Positions 11,067 through 20,047 of a stretch of DNA of 64,000 nucleotides are shown here, one piece after another. The notes under the pieces are model-generated. The model saw nothing but the letters and a program-made list of their open reading frames with translations. It had not been told where the DNA came from and did no database searches. The translations under genes and the position numbers were made by a program. The number at the start of each line of letters is the position of its first letter. Position 1 is the first letter of the stretch. The DNA is taken from NCBI RefSeq assembly GCF_001761485.1, contig NC_090770.1, positions 310,001 through 374,000 on the forward strand. Direction: 5' to 3'. The stretch is from Yarrowia lipolytica. Its lineage: Eukaryota > Ascomycota > Dipodascomycetes > Dipodascales.

Positions 11067-12450
11067 GGTGATGTGCGGTACAAGTAGTTGCAACGAGATT
11101 GTAGTCACTATTGTTCGAGTACTTTAATACACGGTGAAATAAAGTGTGGCCCCCAACTTACCCCCACGAACAACACGAGCCGACCAAACTAAAAACCACC
11201 ATTCTAGTCTGGAGAATTGCTTTTTCGTTGTTGGGGGAGAGTAGCCGGGGGTGTCGATCACGTGCTGCTGGGCAATTGGTCAGATCACGTGAACAGGACT
11301 TGTGTCGGTGGGTCTCTGCAGTGTGACGGTACCATATCAATGTAGTACAACTACGCAATCGTACCGCGGCACACATGCTCGTACAGTGCACAAGTATCAA
11401 ACGCGCGCGTGAGTGATTATGTAAGTCTTCAGTATGGACATTAGATAATCACATCCCCGTTACGCACGCGTGGGGGGGTTAAAATCCACGGCCAAATCTC
11501 CACATTCCCCGTACCCTGTAAAACGCCCAGGTATATAGACATTTTCAACCTCCCGGCAGGTCCCCTCGGCTATTAACTTTAGCCGAGGAATAGACCCGCG
11601 AGTTTAACCAGGAACACGATGACAGCAGTTATAGGTGGGCAACATTGTGTGAAACTGGCATTGGTACTCGTATGAAGTCGCTGACTAATCAATTGGTTCT
11701 AAGATGGTCAAAAAACCATCATTATTTGACACGTTACCGTGTATACTCCACGGTATTATGAGCACATGTTCAATCATTTTGGGCTGATGCAGGGGGTCGA
11801 TCATAAACGTCTTTCTGTCGTATAATTAACGGATCAAGTGACCTAATATTGATGTTTGACTGAACGAAGGCTGTCGTTTATGTTCGATACATTCTAGTGA
11901 TGTCAATGTCGTACTTGTACAAGTGAAGTACAAGTACTGTACTGAAGTAGAGAATGACAAAGTTCCCATAATCACGGACCTGTTGTATGATGGTTTGCGA
12001 ATCTACAATAGGTGTATGATTGCATCTGGTTCTAGAGGTACAAGTACAGTTTATTGTCTCTATCCTACAGTACAATGCAGGAGTTTATAGCACATTCCAT
12101 TGAGCTGCTGTAGAGATTGCAGTCGGTAAATTATGGCGGTTTAGTGACCTTGATGCATGGAGTTAGCATACTGTAATGTTGATGCATTCTGGTGCTCATA
12201 CTACCAGTTACACAGAACGTTCCCATTCAATCAAGACAGTTTCTGAGAAATAACTGGTTTTACTGTACATACTGTATAGTGGTTGTACTGTCCTATACCT
12301 ATTTTACATACGGTCTATTGATGGATCCAACATTGCACAGGGCAAATGGATAAACAGTCTCCTTGGGGCAATTGGGGTAATTGAGGTTTGAGATATAGAG
12401 GGATTACTCACTGGAACTGACAATACTCGAATGGTGACTATTAGACAGAT
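11067..12450. other. Spacer with an orphan promoter-like block
   Basis: No supported gene. CACGTG sits at 11260-11265 and 11284-11289. At 11460-11670 a C-rich upstream block, a TATA-like GTATATAG, a perfect hairpin and an ATG follow one another, but the ATG opens only 18 codons. Several TACAAGTAC/GTACTGTAC words occur at 11905-11945 and 12040-12050. Confidence 0.5.
11564..11588. repeat. Perfect short inverted repeat (9-bp arms, 7-nt loop)
   Basis: CCTCGGCTA and its exact complement TAGCCGAGG flank TTAACTT. The arms contain CGG and CCG triplets as in binding sites for Zn2Cys6 regulators (CGG N13 CCG). Confidence 0.7.
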
Positions 12451-12659
12451 ACTATTGTTTCCAGACATTGTTCCTGGGTAAAAGTTCTCAGATTCAGACG
12501 GGCAACCTCCTCTCTACTCACGTTGTTCCTGTACCTGAAGCTGGAAGCGATACCCTCACTAGTACACTGACAACTTGTTTGTTCGCACTAATCTTCTCAT
12601 CTTCTCATTCCCTCTGAGAGTATAGTGGCAACTACAAGTACTGTACAGATTGTACTGTA

Positions 12660-13172
12660 TATATTGTAGCATCGTTACTGGCCCCACAGCTGTAACTGCC
12701 ATTCGCACCAACTCTTACGGTACTCCTGTATCAACTAAAATGTCCCCATGAGGGAACAGAGATTCTCATAAACTCCGACGGTTCCTTAAACAAGTTGCAA
12801 TGACCACAGTTTCTACACGATTCGCGCCAGAACCCGTAGTTAGATAAGACACTGTCCAGGAATTGTTTGAGCACTCATGCGGATGGCAATCTGAATCTCA
12901 CAAACACTGATGGTGATTTATTCGAGCTGCTGACCGTGGCTGAGACCACCGATACTTGCATTGTTCAGGGTTCCCCGTCCATCTCGCCTACAGTACGGTA
13001 CTGCAAAGATCCCTGTTTTTGTTACTGGTGGCTCAAAGGTAAGTCTGGAGTCACCGGCTCTGCTGTCACATCTGGACGCACTGTGATTGTCTATGTCACC
13101 ATTCCCTCTTCTTCAATCAGTGTTGGAGGTGGCTCTAATGACTCTGAAGACTTTAGTTCAGTGTCCTACTGA
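12660..13172 (+). pseudogene. Decayed Ser/Thr-rich cell-surface protein gene (candidate)
   Basis: Two stretches in this region read like parts of a fungal wall protein: TGPTAVTAIRTNSYGTPVST at about 12678-12737, then after stops a 101-residue open segment at 12867-13172 that ends GVTGSAVTSGRTVIVYVTIP followed by a Ser/Gly-rich tail. The wall-protein look (Thr/Ser/Val/Gly rich, no Lys) and the in-frame interruptions suggest a host adhesin-like gene that has decayed. No start codon with a signal peptide and no GPI tail were found. An unrelated low-complexity coincidence is possible. Confidence 0.35.
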
Positions 13173-13411
13173 CCGTTCACGATCGATTCAACAAGCTAAA
13201 GTAACGAAGCTTCGTCTTTCTCAGTCGGTATTCTTCTGATCCTTCATTTGGTCAACATGGACTCATAGACTGACATGGCCGTCTTCTGTATTATGGTCAT
13301 TCCGTATGTTTTTCTCACCCCTCTTCCCAGCTCTCAAAACTAAATTATTCCGGTTGTGAGTGAATCCGAACGATTACCGTCTGTTAATAACTACTTTCTG
13401 CCTATTGTATT

Positions 13412-13429
13412 AATATATATATATATATA
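13412..13429. repeat. (AT)n microsatellite
   Basis: Nine alternating AT units followed by AACAGCG. Confidence 0.9.
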
Positions 13430-13781
13430 ACAGCGTAGCAGGGGCGTAGTCACCACAGGGGGACGCAGAACCAAACCAATGACGAAGAAAAACCACAAGG
13501 AGACGTTTTCAAAGGAAAAAAAGGGGCAATGGAAGGATTGAGATTAGAGAACTGGACTGGAGTGGGCGTTTTTTCCCGATGAACGAACAAACACGCGAAG
13601 TGTGGACCAAAATACAACACCGGACTGAACCAGGTTTTTTTATGATTTTTTTTGGAAATAGGTACGTGCCAAGTGGACCATGACACTAAAACGTGTTTAA
13701 TTAGTAAATATTCGTGTAAAGCGTACATTCATTTAAAGGTTATTCCTTCACAGCAAAGTTATAATTAAATGAATGTAATGC

Positions 13782-13786
13782 AAAAA

Positions 13787-13817
<31 letters not shown>

Positions 13818-13819
13818 TA
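13782..13819. repeat. A14 run followed by (AT)n
   Basis: A homopolymer of A runs directly into about 12 AT units, the usual outcome of slippage at a poly(A) end; it could mark the tail of an old insertion. Confidence 0.9.
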
Positions 13820-14123
13820 CTTATAATAAAGGTATTCAGCTGTGAGATATTTGTTCAGTTCTCAAAAGGAGCGATCTAAAAACAACGACAATAAGGATGT
13901 ACCAGTAGTTGACGTACTCGCCATGATTCCGTGGAAACAAGAAAGACGGCTAAAAAAAGTTCATCTAACGTCGGGGTGGCAAAAAAACTGCTAAAAAACC
14001 TTAAATCCATATATGCACTGTACGTAGTTTCCCCCTCGTCTTGGCTGCAGATTTGGTCCCACCGGAACTTGTAACTGCCATATCCGTCCCCGCAAATACC
14101 TCCAACAGCTGCGCCAAAAGATT

Positions 14124-14211
14124 TGTCCCTAGCAGGATCGAAACTGCTGATCTTTCGCGTTGCAAAGTTGCTATTTTTTATTCGACGCCTTAACCAACTG
14201 GGCCAAGGACC
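14124..14211 (-). pseudogene. tRNA-Ile-like relic
   Basis: On the minus strand GGTCCTTGGCCCAGTTGG and TTAAGGC match the 5' half of eukaryotic tRNA-Ile(AAU), and GATCAGCAG...TCGATCCTGCT matches its T arm. The 5' acceptor strand has lost a base, the T loop has one extra T, and about 20 nt of A-rich sequence sits in the anticodon arm, so no clean anticodon can be read. A and B boxes survive. It is most likely a dead tRNA-Ile copy; an intron-bearing functional gene is less likely. Confidence 0.6.
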
Positions 14212-14269
14212 TGAAGATGTTTCAGCGGTGGAGATCTTTAATTTGAGTTTAAAAATGGGGTCCAATAAG

Positions 14270-14325
14270 TGAATCATTAGAATAAAAAAAAAGTTCATTA
14301 GCAGTGAATCATTAGAATTAAAAAT
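14270..14325 (+). repeat. Two LINE 3'-tail motifs upstream of the tRNA-Ile relic
   Basis: GTGAATCATTAGAATAAAAA occurs at 14270 and GTGAATCATTAGAATTAAAA at 14304. Both match the 3' end of the LINE at 48.1-50.7 kb (GATCATTAGAATACAAATT). They lie upstream of, and opposite in orientation to, the minus-strand tRNA-Ile relic. Confidence 0.6.
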
Positions 14326-14329
14326 ATTT

Positions 14330-15351
14330 ATATATATTTATGTCTATGTCGGAGTTCATGTGATCTTTTGTCTCATCCAAGATACCATGGATGTCATGAA
14401 ATGACGTTTTACATCATTTACAGCTACTGTCGCTTTGCATCTCACTGGCGCCTTGTTCATGGCACTCTCGAGAGAAACCTGACTATGATACAAGCCAGAA
14501 CGTGTGAAAAATGATAATTATACTCCCTTTAGTGAATAGGAGCTCCAATTGAGACCAGTATTCTGTTTCCTTTCCTTTTTTTCGCACGGCCTCTGACAGA
14601 ACCCCCACGTTGAGAGATAAACCCACCTGGACATAAACCACCTAGAGACATAAACACACCTTGAGATAGTTCTACGAAACCATGCAGTTATCCAAACCAA
14701 CTATGTGAGTGACTAAATGTATAATACCATATCTAGTCAAATACCATGGCATATATCTTGTTTCAGCTCTCTAAGCCATGACGATGAGCTGAACCGTTTG
14801 GCTCATCGCCGTCATGAACCTTGTATACAGAACAGAACAGTAGAATGTGTTCTTGCAGAGACAGTGACGAATAAATTGGTCACATGAGACATTCAAATCT
14901 GATGTATGTCTTGGGATACAAAATCTGGTACTTATACAGCTCTCTCAATAAACAAGGAGCTCTCTGAGGACTTTTGTGGAGGACGCTAGTGTGGAATGTG
15001 CATGAGAACTGCAAGGGAGATAAGACTCGAAAAAGTGGATAATCTGAAACTGTGAAGCGACGAATGCACCTAAACAAGTTTCCCAGGTCAGTGATTCTGT
15101 CTCTTTTGACTAGTTTCAGTGATAGAAATATCAATGGAGGTGTGGTGTTCCTCTGTGGATTGCCAACATAGGACCGTTTCTCATAAACCCACTCCCTAGA
15201 CTGTCATGTGACGTAAAATATGACTTATGAGCTATCTGAGGAGATTTTCTCCCTGTAAGATTCATCCACGATTGTGCTACTATACGGCGAATCGTAGTCA
15301 CTTGTTAAAAGTCCTTCCTATCTGGTATTAAATATATAAAAATTAAAAGGA
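14330..15351. other. Spacer, nothing recognised
   Basis: Gene-free by all signs available: short frames only, none with a motif. It is the 3' flank of the secreted-protein gene that follows. Confidence 0.5.
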
Positions 15352-15891
15352 TTACTCCTTGGTGGCTGCAACAGTAAAGTGAATGGGGTCCTTACAGGCA
15401 TAATTGTCACCCTTCTTCACGTAGACGACCTGGCCACCGTGAAGAGGGTCATCTTCAGATGTGCAGGAGTACCACTCGTTGACTCCATAGTAGGTGACAG
15501 ACTTGACCGAGTTCTCTCCCTCAAACTCCCAGCCACCGTTGTAGCCCTTTCCTACGGAAGCAGGGTGCTCGTTGATGACAAGCTCTCCGTTGTCAGCGGC
15601 GTATAGCTCCTTGGGAGGCTGCCCCTCGCTCTCGACGTTTACAAGGTTGTCGCCAACAGCCTCCAGCTTGAAGTAGGAGAACCCCTGGGTCAGTCCGTAG
15701 ACAATAGAGTCTCCTCGGACCTGGAGGGCCTTCATTCCCACAGCTCCCTGGCCAGGCATGATGGCGTTCAGAGAGTACTTGGGGTTGGAGTTGGAGTTGG
15801 AGTTGGTCTCCACGTGCTCCTGGGGCTGTTCACAGGCAATGGGAGCAGCAAGGGCAGCAGTGGCAGAGATGAGAAGAGTCTTTAAAAGCAT
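15352..15891 (-). CDS. Small secreted protein, PhiA-like cell-wall type (paralogue A)
   Basis: A 179-residue protein with a clear signal peptide (MLLKTLLISATAALA, cleavage near APIA at 15-18). A Ser/Asn repeat (NSNSNSN, from a 6-bp repeat in the DNA) follows. The conserved core has MPGQGAVGMKALQVRG, IVYGLTQGFSYF and, at the end, WYSCTSEDDPLHGGQVVYV and YACKDPI. It shares this core with the gene at 58353-58871, about 43 kb away. The layout (signal peptide, about 160-residue beta-rich domain, two Cys near the end) resembles fungal PhiA-type wall proteins, but that label is an inference. There is no GPI signal. A TATA box lies about 70 bp before the ATG. Confidence 0.8.
   Translation of the reverse strand: MLLKTLLISATAALAAPIACEQPQEHVETNSNSNSNPKYSLNAIMPGQGAVGMKALQVRGDSIVYGLTQGFSYFKLEAVGDNLVNVESEGQPPKELYAADNGELVINEHPASVGKGYNGGWEFEGENSVKSVTYYGVNEWYSCTSEDDPLHGGQVVYVKKGDNYACKDPIHFTVAATKE
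15787..15810. repeat. TTGGAG hexamer tandem repeat inside paralogue A
   Basis: Four copies encode the NSNSNSN stretch just after the signal peptide; the paralogue at 58.4 kb lacks it. Confidence 0.85.
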
Positions 15892-15958
15892 TGTGATTGT
15901 TGTTGTAGTAGTAGTTTGCAGATGTTATGTGAGGGAATGAAGGGGATATGGAGGGGGT

Positions 15959-15966
15959 CTATATAC
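15959..15966 (-). promoter_or_regulatory. TATA box of secreted-protein paralogue A
   Basis: GTATATAG on the minus strand, about 70 bp upstream of the ATG at 15891. Confidence 0.5.
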
Positions 15967-17276
15967 TTCTGGGGACACCATTTAAGTCTATAACTTGCTC
16001 CTAAGATGACGTCGAAGTCGATAACATCTCACATTTCCAATGCAATGCCGTGTGGATAACGACGTCACTTGTAGAAGATCTATTTAGAGCCGTGCAGATG
16101 AGAAGTGTTTGCCGATGCCTGGTGACTTAAGCGAGGTGGGGGTCAGATGTGGTGGTGGGGCCATTCTGAAGGGCATTCGAAGAAGATAAAACTGCAAATG
16201 CTAATTTTTTAGCGGTTTAGAGAGTTCTCAAGTCATCTAAAAAGTTGATACCATTGGTATTGATCCAGTTGTCGCCATGTGTCCTTGAATATTCCGAGGC
16301 ATTTAAGGTTGGCTATAATTAGAACCGTTGAAATTAGCATGCATAAATAAAAGTTCGACAGTTCAACATGACGCCAACTCCACATGAGAGGAGCATCCAA
16401 GAATAGACCTGGTCAGCTGAACGAGTTGCTCGATCTCAATCTCTTCGATCAGGGTTGTTTTGATTGTTTATTAGAGCATCGAACATTTTGTGGAGCCAAG
16501 CTCTATATGAGTGAGAGGTACGAGCAACTAGAAATGCCCTTCACTTTGGTGAAGAACTCGGTCTTCATTTCTCGTAACTGCAAGTGCAAATAGAATTAAA
16601 TACCCCCTAATTATAGTGTCACCAATACCGAGTTATTATGGTCATTGAGTTGATCCTACGGAGTCGAAGGGGAGTTTGATAGCACTTGCGAAGTCAAGTT
16701 CATATCACGTCTTGAGTTCAGGCAACTATTTTACCGAAAGTCCACTCATAATGGGAGTATTTGGGAATCAAACCACCCAGGCTAGGATCTATCTTCGTAT
16801 AGTTATATGATCTAAAATGTATCATCTATGTATCATCTAGCATGTATCCCTTCAGTATAGCCCCTTGTGTTCCCTTTGGTGCTAATGGATCACTCTCGGG
16901 GAGTTTCTATTGATCATTAGACTGGGGTATGATAATTTAGCATAATTGTACAAAATACAGTATGTACTGTACGTACAGTGCCGTACAATCTGTACATATC
17001 CTGTTTGTCTATTTCGTTCTATCGTCGACTGGATGTTCAGGTGTATATGATGCGACTAGACACATGTGGGACATGGAGAGAGCTGTTCCATAAAGGAATA
17101 GACTGGAGCCCCATTGGATTATGGCCATTGATAATTAATCTTTCCAACTGTCAACTACTCACTCAATACAAGACTATAGTCAGTATGTCATTATTCTCAT
17201 TTTTCAATCAGCTTCCGGACACACCAATCCTGACTCAGCAAACAAGAAAAACATCCACACGAGAAGCAAAAAAGAA
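15967..17276. other. Spacer, no supported gene
   Basis: Promoter region of paralogue A followed by AT-rich DNA. A palindromic GTATGTACTGTACGTACAGT block sits at about 16960-16980. Frames at 16384-16593 and 16978-17382 have no motif. Confidence 0.5.
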
Positions 17277-17348
17277 TGAGCGGGGGGGAATTAACCCCTG
17301 GCCTGCTTGCAATTTGGGAAGGCAGATATTTCCACTACACCACCGCCC
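17277..17348 (-). pseudogene. tRNA-Gly(CCC)-like sequence, probably degenerate
   Basis: On the minus strand GGGCGGTGGTGTAGTGG and the 3' end CCCGCTCA form a good acceptor stem, and TTCCCAA gives a possible CCC anticodon. The T loop is one base short (GGGG TTAATT CCCC, missing the invariant C56 region), and the anticodon stem pairs poorly unless a short intron is assumed. This is either a decayed tRNA-Gly or an unusual intron-bearing gene. Confidence 0.5.
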
Positions 17349-17860
17349 GAATGGTGGGGTCCCAGAGTTGTATCGACTATAAGACAGTGGAAATGATCAA
17401 ATATCCGGCGAAAAAGGCTAGAAAAAAGAGATAAAAACTGTGTAAAGGGGTAAAATCAGTAATATACAGTACTATGTAAAGAATTATTCATAGTTTTTTT
17501 GTCTCCAATGAATCATCTCAGCCTCCAACTGGAATACTCAACAAGGAATAAACATCTCTAAAATTGATACCAAAATAACCACAAAAAATGTGACATTTCA
17601 ATGAACAAATTCCCATCACGCATTTTCTTCAAAAATTCGACCCTTGATCTCCTTCTCCGCTCCCGCCATTTCATCTTTTCAATTTCCCTTATCTCCTATC
17701 TCCGATACGAGAACCTTATTTGCTTCCATCCTTCAAGCTTATTAATCATCTCCCAGCAAGCTTATTTTGTCCCGTCACGTGAGAGTGAAATTTTACGGTT
17801 CCCAAATCATCACCGCGACATCAAAAACCATTCAACACACAACACAAACATCTCCACACA
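17349..17860. other. MRPL27 upstream region
   Basis: No gene. CACGTGAGAG lies at about 17775-17785 before MRPL27. A CCAATGAATCATC word occurs at about 17501-17514 upstream of the tRNA-Gly relic. Confidence 0.5.
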
Positions 17861-18286
17861 ATGAGACCCTCGTTTGTGACCCAGCTGCTGCGACCATGGA
17901 AGAAGGACCGTTCCGGGTACATGTTCAACCTGTTCTACGGTGTGTCGAAAAACGGTAACAAGCGACTGCCCCTTACCTCCAAGCAGGGTAACAAGAACTT
18001 CTACAAGGGCCATGGAGCCGGTGGAGTCGGTAAGACCACTTCCAAGGGTCGATTCATTATCAACCGAGACAAGGTCCGAACTTTTGTCGTTCCTGCCGGT
18101 CTGGAGGCTTGTGAGCTCAAGCCGTTTGTGTCCCCCACCCTGGAGCCCATCAAGAACTCTTTCCGAGGCTTCTCGGGTCCCCTCGACCCCAAGCTCACCG
18201 TCAAGAAGGTGAACGAGTATGTCAAGTCCGGCCCTGTTGCCGAGGAGGATGCCCCCGATCGAAAGAACTGGATCGATCGAGAGTAA
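17861..18286 (+). CDS. MRPL27: Mitochondrial 54S ribosomal protein mL41 (Mrpl27)
   Basis: A 141-residue basic protein. It has the family blocks TQLLRPWKKDRSG, LFYGVSKNGNKRLPLTSKQG, NKNFYKGHGAGGVGK and SFRGFSGPLDPKL, which align along their length with S. cerevisiae Mrpl27. It is a component of the mitochondrial large ribosomal subunit. The N-terminus is basic and short, acting as an internal-type import signal. The ATG at 17861 is preceded by CACA. It is intronless and close in length to the yeast protein (146 aa). Identification is secure. Confidence 0.95.
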   Translation: MRPSFVTQLLRPWKKDRSGYMFNLFYGVSKNGNKRLPLTSKQGNKNFYKGHGAGGVGKTTSKGRFIINRDKVRTFVVPAGLEACELKPFVSPTLEPIKNSFRGFSGPLDPKLTVKKVNEYVKSGPVAEEDAPDRKNWIDRE

Positions 18287-18928
18287 GAGACGTGTCGGTA
18301 CGTGACACACAAACCTGAAGGATGAGCGACTGGACACGAGTCGAAACCAGAGGAGGCGAAAATTGTATATATTGAGCATGATTCATGATGATTGAGAACG
18401 GTGGGAGTTAGTAGTTGATGTAGGTCGGTGTAGTGATAGTCAACGTGACGGTGGTGGTAAGTATTAGATGGTGTACTTAGGAGTAGAGTGGTTTGTTTCA
18501 TCGAACTTATTCCAAAAGACAGAACTTGTTGTATGTGTACATTTGTCTTTCAATCGCTTGTTTTCTACATCTAGAGTCTGGTTTTGTTTTTCGAGAAATT
18601 GGCTAAAAACTGAAATACTGTCCAGTTCCACGCAGAATAGATACAATACAGTTGGATTTGATTTATTATATTTTTCGAACGTCGAATCTTCAATTCGATG
18701 GGGCACCACACACTTCTGTTCATAGGCCAATTGTAGCTGATCCACAGGCCCCATTCGGCTGAGCACTAAGCCCATGTGTTGCGATCTAGAGTGACACTAT
18801 ACATTATGATCCATGTTCATGTCACGTGCGGCGGAAAGCGAAAGCGCGAAACCTGCTAACAATGTCGCTCCACACGTGTCTCGATAACTCGATAACTGGT
18901 CCTTGTCATCGTATTTGTTGCACCTCTC
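18287..18928. other. Convergent spacer between MRPL27 and HUB1
   Basis: No motif-bearing frame or RNA recognised. CACGTGCGGCGG occurs at 18822-18833. Confidence 0.5.
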
Positions 18929-19247
18929 TTAGGCGTAGTACCTGGGTTAGCTCATTCTCGCTTCTCACTCACCCTTCGTCTCCTCTCGTACTCACAGTTC
19001 CAGGTTTGATCCGTTGTGGATCTCGTAGTCATCCAGAGTGATATGGTCCTTGAAGGTCTGGTATCCCTTCTTGAGCACAATCTTCTCGGGAGCAGTTCCG
19101 ATCTGGGCTGCCAGCAGCTTCTTGAAGTCGCCAATAGTGTCTTCAGGTAGACACTTGACCCGCACCTTCTTGCCCACACTGTGTTAGACATGTTGGTAGA
19201 TCAGGAAAAATAGATACTCACCGATCGTTGCAAGTGATTTCAATCAT
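18929..19247 (-). CDS. HUB1: Ubiquitin-like modifier Hub1, two introns
   Basis: Three exons on the minus strand: 19247-19222, 19178-18996 and 18941-18929. Introns start GTGAGT (19221 and 18995) and end CTAACACAG and CTAACCCAG. The joined product is 73 residues, the exact family length: it opens [20 protein letters not shown], contains [13 protein letters not shown] and ends GSNLELYYA. Hub1 (UBL5) is a non-conjugated ubiquitin-like protein that binds Snu66/Prp5 at the spliceosome and tunes use of weak splice sites. The C-terminus has the double Tyr instead of Gly-Gly, as expected. The first intron is very short (43 nt). Reading frame, splice signals and length agree, so the model is firm. Confidence 0.93.
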
Positions 19248-20047
19248 TTCTGGGTTCCTGAATGTTGGATGGGAATATTTGCAACTTCTCTGATGTCCAT
19301 GCACGGAGATAGTCCAGTATAGTTAAGCTTTTAAATTCGTTAATATGTTTTTATGGAGTGTTAGGGGGGTGTCAAGTAGAGGGTCATTAGATCCCCTTGA
19401 AGTACGAGTACTGTGCTCGTGGTTGTATCATTAAAATGCACTTTTCGACACAAAACAGTCTTTTCCGGCTATATTCCGACTTTTCCCGCCATTTCTGGCT
19501 TCCCATAAAATGCTTTCTATCGGATCATATTCAGCCAACTCGATGCTCCAAACTTTGTAAAACTATCTCAGTATGTACAGTACACTACATACAACAATAT
19601 ACACTAGGCAAGCCACCTCCCCATATCACATCATTGATACCATTGCATACCATTCGCACCACTCATACCACTGAGCATTCCACGTGATCATCTCATGAAC
19701 AGCAAGTTTGCCACGGTCTCATCGATACACTGAACACCAGCCCTTCTGATACCTCCACCACCAGCCGGCACTTGTGGAGACACAAACCCGGACCCACCTC
19801 ACGTCGCGCGCCAGAATGAGTCTGTTTGTTCTTGCTCTCATTTACTGCGTTACGTTTATTCTCCTCTGTTTCTGGTGTTTCTGGTGATCTCCAGCGTTCA
19901 CCTGCCACCTTTTTGTCCTCACCTGACAAGATATACCCATCCCGCACACAATACCAAAACACAGTCTGGCAGCTACAACAATACCTCTTCTTTTCAACAA
20001 CACTTTCAGTGCTCTTCACTGGGTGGAGAAGGATACGCCGAGGATAT
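19248..20047. other. Divergent spacer HUB1 / DUF2235 gene
   Basis: Promoter region shared by two divergent genes. The in-frame extension 19826-20047 of the DUF2235 gene may be part of its 5' UTR or code for a membrane anchor. CACGTGATC is at 19681-19689. Confidence 0.45.

Larger units (their letters stand above)
13173..14123. other. Repeat-rich spacer
   Basis: Holds two AT microsatellites about 350 bp apart and an A14 run; no gene is supported. The 92-residue minus-strand frame at 13450-13728 shows no motif. Confidence 0.5.

Noticed and set aside
10296-11087. 263-codon frame antisense to the TDA10-like kinase
   Set aside because: Antisense shadow; sense frame shows Walker A and family blocks.
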